Origin: Paramoeba atlantica
Lineage: Eukaryota > Discosea
Direction of reading: 5' to 3'
NCBI GenBank assembly: GCA_977017575.1
Contig: CDRNVI010000026.1
Location: forward strand, 62,001 to 126,000
Length of the DNA stretch: 64,000 nt
Shown here: positions 1-10,074 of the stretch, piece after piece
How the letters are laid out: each line of letters begins with the position of its first letter
Numbering within the stretch: the stretch's first letter is position 1
The notes under the pieces: generated by a model
What the model was told of the DNA's origin: nothing
Databases searched by the model: none
What the model saw: the letters and a program-made list of their open reading frames with translations, nothing else
Translations under genes and position numbers: made by a program

Positions 1-218
1 GAATTTTGATCGAAGGAACGGCTCGGGATACGATACCAGAGTTGGAGGACGCGACTACCCAAATGGAGCGTCTTTTAAAAATTTTACAAGAACAGCTGGA
101 AAGAAAATCACAAGCTTTGCGAGAATATGCTGCGGAGCACAACTTAGAAGAGCGTCTGGGATCAAATAATGTGCAGAAAGATGAGACCAGTACTTCAACT
201 CCTGGAGTGCTTGCGTAG
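1..218 (+). CDS. PFD2: Prefoldin subunit 2, C-terminal part (cut by window edge)
   Basis: The frame is open from base 3 to the stop at 216-218, so the gene starts before the window. Prefoldin is a cytosolic hexamer that hands unfolded actin and tubulin to the CCT chaperonin. The visible ~70 residues start with a short strand (ILIEGTARDTIPEL), which lines up with the segment before the second helix of prefoldin 2 (VLVERTVKEVLPAL in the human protein as I recall it). A long amphipathic helix with Leu/Ile heptads follows, ending in REYAAEHNL, the usual place where beta-type prefoldins stop. About 20 polar residues follow. The call rests on this short alignment from memory; another coiled-coil protein is possible. 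Confidence 0.6.
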   Translation, partial: ILIEGTARDTIPELEDATTQMERLLKILQEQLERKSQALREYAAEHNLEERLGSNNVQKDETSTSTPGVLA

Positions 219-638
219 TGTTTTAGCGGCGTAAAGGGATGAAGGCGTGCCCATGCCCTAAGCAGACGCACTCATATTCCATGTTTTCCGTGTCATGCCT
301 TCTGCCACGTGTTTGAGTCGACTACCTTGCACCATGTATTCATTGCAGAAACCCGCACTTCGAAAGTTCTTCTATTTAGAGAAAAAATAATCTTAAGGAG
401 TATACAAGAGAACCCACGAGCATACACGATATACTGGACTAACTAAAAACTCTAAAGGACGCGACAAATACATTAAGGAGAAAAGATTACATTGGATGTA
501 GTACTAGTCCACATCCATGTATCGTCAAAGAGTGTATTTTTCTGCATCGCATTGTCACTTCTCTTTCCCTTTTAATCCCTATTCCTCAATGCTCACGCAA
601 ATCTTCGATATTAAGTGAATGGAGAGAACATCTTAACC
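219..638. other. Intergenic region with pyrimidine tract before the PrimPol gene
   Basis: No coding signal. A pyrimidine-rich run lies at about 556-595, followed by AG dinucleotides at about 613-624, a reasonable trans-splice acceptor zone for the gene starting at 639. Nothing else was recognised. Confidence 0.5.
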
Positions 639-2840
639 ATGCCCACCGAATCATCTCTACCCTCCGAACCCTCGCTCTCTGACATCCTCCATCCCTACTC
701 CCACCTCGGGGACCCCACCACCTGTTACCTCTGCGAGAGAAAACTTCTACTCTCCGAAGACCCAACGAATCAAACCATTCATCCAACCCCAGCAGACGAC
801 TCGCCTCAGCAATGTAACCGCTGCGGGGGCACCGTGTGTTCCTCTCCGAGTTGTTTCCTGAATAGCGCTTCGAATTGTGCAGCCTGTGAGGGGCTGTGGC
901 GTGTGGGGTCTCAGACGGCCGTGTCACACAGCCCGACACACATGGACCCCAACCTCGGGGAGACGTTGCAAAAGATTTCGAGTACGAAAAAAAGGACGAA
1001 AGGAGGTGTAGGAAAACACCAGCCTCGAACTCAAAACGAGTTCTCTTCTCAAAAAGAAGGACAAAGAAAAAGGGCGCATGGTGTGAGTAGAGCTATGGAT
1101 CACGACTCGTTTCGCCCGTTTTATGGTATGGACGCGCTGCGAGGATCCACTCTCGACGACGAGAGCGACCAGGAAGAAGATTTTGTATTGTGCGGGAAGT
1201 CCCGGTGGAGCAGCGGTCGACGTGATAGATTTGATGAAACCAATCCGTATTTTGAAATGTTGCGAAATACTGCATATGGGGACCGTTTACCGGAGTTATG
1301 TCCTTTCGTGACTCCAGACCCGCATAGTGTTCACAGCACGTTCTGTCCCTCAAGGAGTCTTTTGCTGCGTATTGGAGCATATGCTGCTGGTCTGTCCAAC
1401 ACAAACATGATGCCTGTACCTTCGTCCGGTGAACATGAAACCTTTGAGGGTGCGAAAGCTAAAGACCCCAACAATGAAGAGGATGTTCTCACTGGATTTT
1501 GCAAAACTGTCCAAACCCAAGGTGTTGCGATGACTGAGGAGCGACCATCACCTCATCAAGATGGGAGGATTCTCTTGGCCAGTGATAGTGTAGGAGTAGG
1601 ATCCAGTGCCAAGTTATTTACACTAATTGCCCGAGAATCCGTTTCTTCCTTCATACTAGCGGCGCATCCTTCTCGAAGACATTTTTATATTTGTCCTGAT
1701 CCGTACCTTCCTTGTGATATAGCACTTGACATTGATAAGGCTGTGCACATTCCCCGCACACTTGAGAAAATAAAAAAGAACGGAGTTTTACTGCTGGATC
1801 GTATTATTAGAGCGATTGAAACACATTTGGATGAACAATGGAACGCACGGGTAAGCTCCATAGTAATTTTAACAGGTTGTCGTTCTGAAAAAATTAGTTT
1901 CCATCTTCACATTCGCTTGCAAGATCAAAAAGCGTTTCGTAATCTCGAGGCTGCGCAACACTTTATCTCTCATCTAAAGCTTCATCCGAGATCTATCGCC
2001 ACTGAAGAAGATTTGAATTGCATTGACATTTCTCTGTTTCGCAAATGGCATGCGCTTCGATTGCCCTACTGCAGTAAGAAGGAAAACAGCCCGAAGGTAT
2101 ACATGCACGGTGAGGCAAGATCCGATGCCCTTCGTTTCATGGGGACATCTGAAATCAATTTATTGCTGCAGAATGAAACGAGTCAGACACAACTTCCCTG
2201 GACCAAATTATTGGAAGGTGATTCCGAAGAGGCTTTCGAGCACACACTCATTACACGAGATCCATCGAAGGAGTATTCCTTCCTATCAAAACTTCCTGCT
2301 GAGCCCGACACCAATGAAATAGCACTCATTTCTAATCCTCCGGCCATCACCCCGGTCTACTGGGAATGGTTCGTAGATATTCCTCCCGGGTCTAGAACCT
2401 ATCGATTGCTCTTGACGCACATCAGAGGTCTGCATGAGGCAATGCAAGCGATACGGACTCCTAGTATTCGATTCAACATAGGGAATCCCTATTGCTACCG
2501 CATAAAGCAGCGAAACACGAAATATTGCCTGTACCTCAACCGTACGCACAGAACAACATACGGAGAATTTCATATTTTTTACAACGACGTCTACTTCAAG
2601 TGTTGGAGTAACGATTGTGGTGATACAGCTATGAAATCGTTCGGAGCACTTCCCGAGGAGATGCGATCCGTTGTGTTTCCAGAAGTCCCTTTGGACGACG
2701 CGAGAAGACTAGCTTGGCCAGAAGAAGCACAAGGTGAATCAATGAAGGATAGCAAAGAAAGCAGCACAACCAAACAACACGCTATTACTTCTGAGGATCA
2801 AGTCGCCGAAGAACAATCTCACCGGGTTATCTCAGAATAG
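639..2840 (+). CDS. PrimPol-like primase-polymerase
   Basis: An archaeo-eukaryotic primase of the PrimPol (CCDC111) type, an enzyme that primes and copies DNA past damage. ATG 639 is the first ATG; the frame is open a few codons upstream without one. The 733-residue protein has the expected motif series: ALDID with D364 and D366 (motif I metal ligands), SFHLH with S420 and H422 (motif II), an ID/FRKWHALRLPY segment (motif III region), then a UL52-type zinc knuckle C630, H637, C655, C660 with spacing close to human PrimPol. The first ~100 residues hold an extra Cys-rich cluster (CYLC, CNRCGG, CSSPSC, CAAC) that could bind zinc. Trypanosomes have two such enzymes, PPL1 (mitochondrial) and PPL2 (nuclear); I cannot tell which this matches. 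The C-tail is charged and probably disordered. Confidence 0.85.
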   Translation: MPTESSLPSEPSLSDILHPYSHLGDPTTCYLCERKLLLSEDPTNQTIHPTPADDSPQQCNRCGGTVCSSPSCFLNSASNCAACEGLWRVGSQTAVSHSPTHMDPNLGETLQKISSTKKRTKGGVGKHQPRTQNEFSSQKEGQRKRAHGVSRAMDHDSFRPFYGMDALRGSTLDDESDQEEDFVLCGKSRWSSGRRDRFDETNPYFEMLRNTAYGDRLPELCPFVTPDPHSVHSTFCPSRSLLLRIGAYAAGLSNTNMMPVPSSGEHETFEGAKAKDPNNEEDVLTGFCKTVQTQGVAMTEERPSPHQDGRILLASDSVGVGSSAKLFTLIARESVSSFILAAHPSRRHFYICPDPYLPCDIALDIDKAVHIPRTLEKIKKNGVLLLDRIIRAIETHLDEQWNARVSSIVILTGCRSEKISFHLHIRLQDQKAFRNLEAAQHFISHLKLHPRSIATEEDLNCIDISLFRKWHALRLPYCSKKENSPKVYMHGEARSDALRFMGTSEINLLLQNETSQTQLPWTKLLEGDSEEAFEHTLITRDPSKEYSFLSKLPAEPDTNEIALISNPPAITPVYWEWFVDIPPGSRTYRLLLTHIRGLHEAMQAIRTPSIRFNIGNPYCYRIKQRNTKYCLYLNRTHRTTYGEFHIFYNDVYFKCWSNDCGDTAMKSFGALPEEMRSVVFPEVPLDDARRLAWPEEAQGESMKDSKESSTTKQHAITSEDQVAEEQSHRVISE

Positions 2841-3047
2841 TATGAAATGATAAGTTTTGCAACGTGTAATTTGTAGTGTTTTAAGACTTTGCACGAACAA
2901 AGAAAGTGATACTGTCCGCGCCTTCAAGCTCATATTTAGTTTGTTGACTTCAGTCACCATTCTGTTATTCTACCTGTATTGCCCTGTATAGATAAAATAA
3001 AATACTATGCCTATAAAGAGGGATATTGCTAACTTTAAGAAAAACTC

Positions 3048-3275
3048 ATGAACCCCTCACACACACCTCGCTCTTCTGCAGAAGTACTGCTGAGCTTACG
3101 AAAGATACGATCTGCTTTGCAGCAAGATTCAGATGCGGCGAATCAAGCTCAGCAGGAGTGCATTTCTCTGCGAAATGAGAACGAAGAGTTGCGTAGAAAG
3201 ATGGGCAAATTGGAATATCGAATCAAACATTTGCTACGTGAACTCGAAACGCCTTGTGCAGTTAGTCAGAGTTAA
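3048..3275 (+). CDS. Small coiled-coil protein, unknown function
   Basis: A 75-residue frame with its own ATG, on the same strand and spaced like a gene. After a Ser/Pro-rich start, residues ~12-68 form one continuous helix with heptad Leu (LLSLRKIRSAL, then LRNENEELRRKMGKLEYRIKHLLREL). The regular charge pattern and position between two host genes favour a real gene over a chance frame. It could be a small subunit of a larger complex; I do not recognise it. Confidence 0.6.
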   Translation: MNPSHTPRSSAEVLLSLRKIRSALQQDSDAANQAQQECISLRNENEELRRKMGKLEYRIKHLLRELETPCAVSQS

Positions 3276-3440
3276 TAGTGACTTCGCGTTGCTCAGCCAT
3301 TAGCTGAGTGTAAATTCCTCGAAATTTGGCAGAAGCCAGGCAGAGTCTTGCTTCTTCCGGAGGTTTTCTTAATGTCTCTGTGGAATTGCCCACTGCATTT
3401 CCTTTTCATTTTTCGAAATATGGTTATCTGACAGAAAATG

Positions 3441-3514
3441 TTCTCCATTTGTTCCAAATATTCTCCATTTGTTCCAAATGTTCTCCATTTGTTCCAAATG
3501 TTCTCCATTTGTTG
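3441..3514. repeat. 20-bp tandem repeat, about 3.7 copies
   Basis: The unit TTCTCCATTTGTTCCAAATG is repeated head to tail, the first copy with one change and the last cut short. It lies in the gap between the coiled-coil gene and the DEAD-box gene, 100 bp before the acceptor site at 3604. Its CT-rich face could serve as pyrimidine tract; that is inference. Confidence 0.9.
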
Positions 3515-3603
3515 GACTATGTAGTGAGTAGACGCATTGTCATAAATATTATTCTTTCAAATCATAGCGATAATTTATATACCTTACAATACATTTTCTT
3601 TTA

Positions 3604-3605
3604 AG
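3604..3605 (+). promoter_or_regulatory. Likely trans-splice acceptor for the DBP2-like gene
   Basis: A T-rich run (ACATTTTCTTTTAAG) ends in AG 11 bases before ATG 3617, with no other AG between. This is the pattern of a kinetoplastid spliced-leader acceptor with a very short 5' UTR. Inferred from sequence only. Confidence 0.5.
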
Positions 3606-3616
3606 CACTCGCTTGT

Positions 3617-5410
3617 ATGTCATACGATTACCAGCCGGGGCCAGACCGAATGGCCGATTTAGGTTCCAATCTGACCGAAGTTGATTGGGACGAGGTTAAA
3701 ACCGGATATACCCTCCCTAAGGACCCACTTACTTCCGCGACGTTGGAGCGTTCCCCCGCAGAGATACGTCAATGGCGTGAAGAAAAGAACATTACTATCG
3801 TAGAAGGTGCAAAAGACTGCGCTCCCCCCATTCTGACCTACGACGAGTGCCAGAGCTATCTCCCTCCCTTCATTATGAGCAGTTTTCGGCAGCAGAATTT
3901 CCAAGCCCCCACACCTATTCAGGCACAGTCTTGGTCTGTTGCGCTACGTAATCAGGATATGGTCGGGATTGCGAAAACAGGAAGTGGGAAAACTCTCGCG
4001 TTTGTTGTCCCTGGTATATTGCATGTCATGGCACAAGCCCCAATCCAACGCTATGATGGCCCTATCATGCTTGTGCTCGCTCCTACCCGAGAACTTGCGC
4101 GTCAAATTGAAGATGAGACATTGAAAGTAATTCGCGGCTCCCAGATTCGCACCGTTTGTCTGTATGGGGGGACACCCAAGTTCCACAACCGTCAGCGTCT
4201 GATGGAAGGAGTGCACATTGCGATTGCGTGTCCCGGTCGCTTGATTGATCTTCTAGGGATGAAGGTCACAAATTTGTACCGCGTCAGTTACCTTGTAATG
4301 GATGAAGCCGATCGCATGCTTGATATGGGATTTGAACCCCAAATTCGTATGATCTGCTCGCAACTTCCGGAAAAGCGTCAGACTCTTATGTTCAGCGCAA
4401 CATGGCCTCAAGAAGTACAGGACTTGGCACATTCCTTTCAGCGCAACTACATTCGTATTCATGTCGGATCCCTTGATCTTATGGCGAACGCCGACGTCAA
4501 GCAACACATCATGGTCGTCCAGGACTACGAAAAATCACAAAAACTCGGAGAGCTGGTGCAAAAGCCTGGACTGAGTAAAATCCTCGTGTTCGTCGCCACC
4601 AAGCGGGATGTGGATGTCGTGTGTGACCAGATACGTGGTATGAACATATGGGCACTCGCCATTCACGGGGACAAGACTCAGATGCAGCGAGACAGTGCAA
4701 TCAACCAATTCCGACGTGCCCCAAAAGGTTGCCTGGTGGCGACTGATGTAGCCCAACGCGGCTTGGACATTCGCGATCTCGACGCTGTAATTAACTACGA
4801 TTTTCCTATGGGTATCGAGGACTACGTCCACCGCATTGGTCGCACCGGACGTGCTGGTGCCAAAGGACATGCCTTCTCCTTCATCAACACCGCCCACGCA
4901 AAGCTGGTCCCGGAGTTAATGAAACTGCTACGCAAAGCGAACGAGGAGATCTCCGCGGACCTCCAAGAGTTGAACCAGCACTTTGCGGAAGGGCGCTCTT
5001 TACGTAGTCGGTACGGACGTAACGCCACGACGTGGAAGCCACGCCCTCGAAACGCTCCCGCGTTTTCCATGGGATACAATGACAGTGCCTCTCGTCGTCC
5101 CCCACCCCCGAGTGGGCCCTCCGGGGGTTATGACTCCCGCAGCTACGGATCTGCACCTCCTCCGCCTTCGTCTGGTTCCTATGGCAGTTCATCCCGCAGT
5201 GCGCCGTATCCCTCATATGGGGAAGAACCCCGTAAACGAGACCGCAGCCCTCGACGAGACTATGATCGGGATTATGGACGCGATTACAACCGGGACTATA
5301 ACCGGGACTATGAGCGACGTTATGAACGAGATCCCCACGGTAACTCCTACCGTGAGGAACCCCGCTCCCGGGATTACGGAGACCGATCGCGTGAGTATTC
5401 TAGATACTAA
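3617..5410 (+). CDS. DBP2: DEAD-box RNA helicase, DBP2/DDX5-like
   Basis: A 597-residue ATP-dependent RNA helicase. Motifs appear in order and look active: Q motif PTPIQAQSW, motif I AKTGSGKT (residues 119-126), Ia PTRELARQI, PGRLIDLL, motif II DEADRM starting at residue 229, motif III SATW, RGLDIRDLD, and motif VI HRIGRTGRAG from residue 405. The short N-terminal arm and tight core fit the DBP2/DDX5 (p68) family, which acts in ribosome assembly and mRNP remodelling. The last ~110 residues are low complexity: Pro/Gly/Ser/Tyr-rich, then RDYDRDYGRDYNRDY-type repeats, typical of RNA-binding tails that phase separate. T. brucei has several DBP2 paralogues, so orthology is open. ATG 3617 sits right after a good acceptor. 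Confidence 0.9.
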   Translation: MSYDYQPGPDRMADLGSNLTEVDWDEVKTGYTLPKDPLTSATLERSPAEIRQWREEKNITIVEGAKDCAPPILTYDECQSYLPPFIMSSFRQQNFQAPTPIQAQSWSVALRNQDMVGIAKTGSGKTLAFVVPGILHVMAQAPIQRYDGPIMLVLAPTRELARQIEDETLKVIRGSQIRTVCLYGGTPKFHNRQRLMEGVHIAIACPGRLIDLLGMKVTNLYRVSYLVMDEADRMLDMGFEPQIRMICSQLPEKRQTLMFSATWPQEVQDLAHSFQRNYIRIHVGSLDLMANADVKQHIMVVQDYEKSQKLGELVQKPGLSKILVFVATKRDVDVVCDQIRGMNIWALAIHGDKTQMQRDSAINQFRRAPKGCLVATDVAQRGLDIRDLDAVINYDFPMGIEDYVHRIGRTGRAGAKGHAFSFINTAHAKLVPELMKLLRKANEEISADLQELNQHFAEGRSLRSRYGRNATTWKPRPRNAPAFSMGYNDSASRRPPPPSGPSGGYDSRSYGSAPPPPSSGSYGSSSRSAPYPSYGEEPRKRDRSPRRDYDRDYGRDYNRDYNRDYERRYERDPHGNSYREEPRSRDYGDRSREYSRY

Positions 5411-6189
5411 ATCGTCGGGGAGAATCACTGAAACGACCAGGAAGCAACACAAGTGCACAACGACTAATTAAGCGAAAATTCTATCCATAAAAAACTGGTC
5501 TTCAAATTTTGTCAGAATATATTCAGTCTGGGCGATCAAAAAGATCAAAAAATGCATGCATTCAGTCAAATTCACATTATGTTTTGAACATTTTATTGAA
5601 CGGATACCAAGTTTCTATTTTTTATATGATTAGCATATTATTTTTCTTAATTATTTCCATCATGCTTGATAGGAGCATGTACGGATGGCTCCAAATAGAC
5701 AATCGGGCGCATAGCTCACGGTCGTTCTCTCCACTCTGCCACCCCGCTGAGACATCGAACGTAGTCTTTCGAGAATCTACGATAATCAGCGGAATATGTG
5801 GTAGATCGAGAGACGAGTCTGTGGGCATTCCTATCATTGCGCGATTACCTGTTGTCCTATTTTATTAATACGAATCTTTACCTATGTACCTTCCGAATAT
5901 TTCTATTATTATGACCACGATAACTTTATTATTTGGACAACTTTAATACGCTGGCACTTTCTATTTTACTTACATTTTGCATTTGCTTATTGTCGCTAAA
6001 TTTAGGATAAATTCTGCTGAAAGTATAATAATTTTTGAACGTTGATTATTCGTAAGACTTTTGAGCACTTTAAAAATTGTCATGGTCCCGTATTCTGTTA
6101 CAGAGTACTACTGTTACAGAGTGATTCAAATAATTCCAGATTGATTAATTTTCCCAGTTTCTTAAGCTCTTATCAGCATATCTTTGAGA
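5411..6189. other. AT-rich intergenic region between two helicase genes
   Basis: No convincing gene. A 119-codon frame in 5509-5868 has no proper ATG start and a composition like its AT-rich surroundings. The region probably carries the 3' UTR of the upstream gene and the acceptor zone of the next. Confidence 0.6.
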
Positions 6190-8055
6190 ATGAACCATCA
6201 GGAACGAAACGTCTCCAAACAAAGAAGAAAGTCCATTAAGGAAGACATAAAATTCGGCAGTACACAGGGATGGGGACTTCATAATCTGCACCCTGCTATA
6301 TTGCACGCACTTCAGACACAGAAGTGGTTAGAACCTACTTTGATACAGCAGGCTGCGCTACCTATTCTAATAAAAGGAGGGGATGCCATGATACACGCTC
6401 GAACAGGAAGTGGTAAGACAGCTGCGTTTATAATTCCATTGCTTCAGAGGTGTATGGCACAACGAATGAATGCTCGTTCCTTGGCCTATTCCGAGTCTGA
6501 AGCCAGCTGCGCGTTTCAGTTTGTCATTGTGGTCCCCACAACAGAACTCGTACTTCAAACAATTCGAGTACTACAAAAGCTTTGCTGTCATCTGCCTCAT
6601 TATCTGAATACCAGTCGAGACTTTGGCGCGTCATCTAATGACGTACGAACTAGTGCTCCGAATTTGACATCAGATGCGATACAAATATTAGAAATTAGTA
6701 CCACCGGGGTTGCTTCTCTTTTTTCTCCGGGGAGACAGTACGACTTTGTCGTCTCCACTCCTGCGGTGCTGCACTCTTACCTTCGAAAAGAACCATCCTG
6801 TGTAAGAGCATTCCGCAAGGCCTCTTATGTTGTTCTCGATGAAGCGGACGCCATTACGTCGCTCGGAAGCATGAAAGCGTTACGGCAATACTATCCTGTG
6901 GCGTGTCACACAGTACTTGTCTGTGCAAGCATGTCCCCTGCGACAATTCGCATAAAAAAACTTTACTTACGAAAGCCTTTCTTAGTTTCTCTGGAAGAGG
7001 AGGATCCCACCGAGACATTGAGCACGCAGCCATCAAATAAAGAGGAGTCTGCGGCGAATCTCACCAACACCGATTCAACCGTGGTCGAGCAACACGGTCA
7101 CGTGGAGGAGTACTACATACCCGCGACGACCATGGAGGACCGTCTTGTGTGGCTGTACGCCATACTACGTAACCTCGCTTCGCACCGGCAGCCTCAAAAA
7201 GTGTTGATTTTCGTCCGGACCACTGCCGTCGCCTACCGCACCAAACTCTTTCTCGAGGGGTTTCGTATCCAGTCCTTTGTGCTCCACGGTACCGTCCCCG
7301 TGGAGTGCCGGGAGCACATTCTACAAATCTTCAACCACTCCCCATCGGGCCAGCTTATTGTCGTGGACCAGGACGTCCATGAGGAGAGAATGGGTGAGAG
7401 CCTCCCCGGGTCGCCCTCTCCAAGTCTCACCCTTCACCGGGGGATTGATTTCGTGAACGTCTCGCATGTCGTGATGCTCGACACGACAATCTCAACAGAG
7501 CCTCGGGCACTGCTGGCTTACACGCACCGACTCGGGCGTACGGGTCGGGCTGGGCGTCACGGCGTCTCGTTGCTGTTTCTCGCGGAGAATGAGGTGGAAA
7601 GCTGTTTGCCGCGATACAGTGAGGAAGCCCTACGTCGTGGAACATCCCCGCTGGTCCCGTACCCCTGCGTCGGACCCGCGGATGTCACCCCACTACGTTA
7701 CCGCTGCGAGGACGTGTTGGCACGGATTACACGGAAACGAGTGCGTCAGGCACTGGTCCAGGACGTGGCTTTGGAGATCTTAAATTGCGACAAACTGCGA
7801 ACCCACCTAAGATCGAATACACAAGATGAGGAGACGCTGCGTCACATTGCGGAGCCGATTGCGGAGGTCACGAGGGGGTCGCAGTCACTGGGGTGTGTCC
7901 CCACCTACCTGAATGCACGGGGTAAGTTCTCTGAGACTATACCGGTGCTTCCGGCGGTAGGGGACGCCACGTCCACAGGTCTTAAGGCCAAACGGAAGAA
8001 GCGATCATCTGTTGGTAAGGACCCGATTGAACTGGTCCGAAGGAAGTTCAAGTGA
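6190..8055 (+). CDS. DBP9: DEAD-box RNA helicase, DBP9/DDX56-like
   Basis: A 621-residue helicase; ATG 6190 is the first ATG in the frame. Family marks: motif I ARTGSGKTAA (ending near residue 78), motif II DEAD at 217-220, HRGIDF and HRLGRTGRAG. The region after the core reads KRVRQALVQDVALEILNCDKLRTHL and ends in a basic KRKKR...KDPIELVRRKFK tail, which matches the arrangement in Dbp9/DDX56, a nucleolar helicase for 60S subunit maturation. Motif III, normally SAT, reads ASM (residues ~246-248), an unusual change at the site coupling ATP hydrolysis to unwinding. The core carries an acidic, poorly conserved insert around residues 270-310. The 3' half of the gene is clearly more GC-rich than the 5' half. 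Confidence 0.8.
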   Translation: MNHQERNVSKQRRKSIKEDIKFGSTQGWGLHNLHPAILHALQTQKWLEPTLIQQAALPILIKGGDAMIHARTGSGKTAAFIIPLLQRCMAQRMNARSLAYSESEASCAFQFVIVVPTTELVLQTIRVLQKLCCHLPHYLNTSRDFGASSNDVRTSAPNLTSDAIQILEISTTGVASLFSPGRQYDFVVSTPAVLHSYLRKEPSCVRAFRKASYVVLDEADAITSLGSMKALRQYYPVACHTVLVCASMSPATIRIKKLYLRKPFLVSLEEEDPTETLSTQPSNKEESAANLTNTDSTVVEQHGHVEEYYIPATTMEDRLVWLYAILRNLASHRQPQKVLIFVRTTAVAYRTKLFLEGFRIQSFVLHGTVPVECREHILQIFNHSPSGQLIVVDQDVHEERMGESLPGSPSPSLTLHRGIDFVNVSHVVMLDTTISTEPRALLAYTHRLGRTGRAGRHGVSLLFLAENEVESCLPRYSEEALRRGTSPLVPYPCVGPADVTPLRYRCEDVLARITRKRVRQALVQDVALEILNCDKLRTHLRSNTQDEETLRHIAEPIAEVTRGSQSLGCVPTYLNARGKFSETIPVLPAVGDATSTGLKAKRKKRSSVGKDPIELVRRKFK

Positions 8056-8448
8056 TGATTAAAAAACAGTGCACTTTTTGTGCTAAAAGTAGTACAGCTT
8101 TTTGACAGCTATTTCTTCGTTATAACGTTACAGTAGTTATTGAATTTAGAGGATTTGTTATGCTACACCATTGAACAACTGTCCAGCATGTTTTTGTTTT
8201 TGTAGTGTAGTACGACTAATCGAACAAATTGTTCCACATTATTGAACAAAGAAGAGACTAGTTTTCTGACGTACTTGTCAATCTGTGTATGAATAAAGCG
8301 ATAGAATATGGTGCAGCATGGCACGCACTACGCTAGTAGTAGCATAGTCGACTTCTGTGGAGAGCAGATTAGATTTTCTCGAATATTCATAGAATAGCTT
8401 AATTTCCCGATCATCCATTCCGCTAGTATCGTCCAGTCCACGTAGGAA
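8056..8448. other. AT-rich intergenic region
   Basis: No frame or RNA gene recognised. Presumably 3' UTR plus acceptor zone of the TUTase-like gene. Confidence 0.5.
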
Positions 8449-9924
8449 ATGTCGAATTGGAGATTAGCCGTTGCGGAACATATTCGGAACACGTTGATGT
8501 CTCCAGAACGGTATATCCTGCTTACTCAGAGACGTAGGCAATTTGCGAAACAGTTCCTCACGGACTGGACGCACAACAAAGTAAAGAATCCTCAATTGTA
8601 TCTGTACGGCTCGACTCTGTCCTGCACGGCCTTGAGTAACGGTGACGTGGACTACGCGATTAGTCCCTGTGATGACTTGAAGCAGATTGATCGCGCCGAG
8701 CAAGCGGATTTGCTGACAAATTTGTACCACCACTTAACGCCAAAGAGCGAAAACAGAGGGAAACTGGTTGTTGAGACACGTGTAGCGGAATCAAGCTGTC
8801 ACATGAAGGGTTCAAGCGAATCATTAGAAAGTTCACGTGTAAATAATTTGATCGAATCGGATCGAGGATGCGACACGGATACCCACCACACTCAACTACA
8901 AGATACATTGACAGGGACTGAGAATTGCCAACGAGAATACCTACCGCTTGAATGCATGCATCGGATATTTTGTGCACGTGTCCCTGTCCTGCAGTACACC
9001 CCGAATCCACTAAAAGGTTTACCAGCGGACAGCTCGGCTGTTGACAAGCAGAGTAAGCTGCTCCCCTATGATTTTGATTTAACCCTTTCACTTTATGGGG
9101 TAAAGAACTCTCTGTTGTTGCGAGAGTACGTACGACGCTTCCCTATTGTGCGCCCACTGCTTCTGCTCATTAAACTTTGGGGGCACACACAAAATATTAT
9201 TGACTCCAGAAATGGATGGTTCAGTAGTTACGCGCTCACGTTGATGATGATTGAGTTTCTGCAGCTTTCGAACCGAATTGCGGTGATCAATCCCAGGAAC
9301 GTTCGAATCGAACCCGATCCTTCAAAATACGACGACTGGATAGAATTTCAGGATAATCACGTGCCTAACGACATCCGACTCATTCTACAAGAGTTCTTCC
9401 AATATTACGCCAATCAGTTTGACTTTGATGAACACGTTGTGGATGTTAGCGGAGTGGACCTCGAGCAAAACCTTGAGGTTGGCCCCAGTGACCCTCAATG
9501 TGAAAATAGGGTCGGCAAGAAGAGCATAGAAAACAGTAGCACGGATGTTATAGCGTGGAGAGTGACCCCAGAATGGATTATACTTCACGACAGTGTCGAT
9601 GGGAACATTTATGCTCCAAAACGAAAGGAACGAAGGGCAGGAGTCTTGGAGCCGTACTTTACAGCCGAAGAAGAAAAATCCTTAACGGACGAGGAAAAAT
9701 GGCATCGAGTAGGTCACGCACGAATCCAAATTCGGGATCCTTATGAAGCCCACTCACTCGGCCGCTCCGTAGAATTTTTCAAGGCAGAGGCTTTTCGGGA
9801 ACTCTTGGAACAGAGCATTGAATTGACCAGCGAACGCAAGGAATTTACAGATTTTGTTACTTCTCGATGTTTGATTCCGAAGACACTTCTAAGGAGCAAT
9901 AGAAGGACGGGCATAATATTTTAA
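8449..9924 (+). CDS. Non-canonical poly(A) polymerase / terminal uridylyltransferase
   Basis: A 491-residue DNA-polymerase-beta-type nucleotidyltransferase that would add U or A to RNA 3' ends. The active site is complete: YGS (G54, S55), GDVD with D66 and D68, and a third acid D210 in YDFDLTLS. A PAP-associated domain follows: LIKLWGHTQNI, the nucleotide-base region GWFSSYALTLMMIEFLQ, and a segment DDWIEF. Between the second and third acids lies an insert of ~110 residues (about 95-200) that is polar and Ser-rich, similar in position to middle-domain inserts of some TUTases. Kinetoplastids use several such enzymes for mitochondrial guide-RNA tailing and cytosolic mRNA decay; I see no clear mitochondrial leader, and U versus A preference cannot be read here. 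Confidence 0.8.
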   Translation: MSNWRLAVAEHIRNTLMSPERYILLTQRRRQFAKQFLTDWTHNKVKNPQLYLYGSTLSCTALSNGDVDYAISPCDDLKQIDRAEQADLLTNLYHHLTPKSENRGKLVVETRVAESSCHMKGSSESLESSRVNNLIESDRGCDTDTHHTQLQDTLTGTENCQREYLPLECMHRIFCARVPVLQYTPNPLKGLPADSSAVDKQSKLLPYDFDLTLSLYGVKNSLLLREYVRRFPIVRPLLLLIKLWGHTQNIIDSRNGWFSSYALTLMMIEFLQLSNRIAVINPRNVRIEPDPSKYDDWIEFQDNHVPNDIRLILQEFFQYYANQFDFDEHVVDVSGVDLEQNLEVGPSDPQCENRVGKKSIENSSTDVIAWRVTPEWIILHDSVDGNIYAPKRKERRAGVLEPYFTAEEEKSLTDEEKWHRVGHARIQIRDPYEAHSLGRSVEFFKAEAFRELLEQSIELTSERKEFTDFVTSRCLIPKTLLRSNRRTGIIF

Positions 9925-10074
9925 CCTTTGGTTTGTTAAATACGGTTATAAAAAATGTACAGTATTAAAAAAATACGATTTTTTTAGTTTGCTCCATTAT
10001 AAAAATTTTCTCCCTCATAATTGCTTACATCGTATCTGTTTGAGAAGTTCGCCTTAGATAAGTGACTAACAGTG

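Noticed and set aside
5509-5868. A 119-codon frame between the two helicase genes
   Set aside because: No ATG start, AT-driven composition, no domain.
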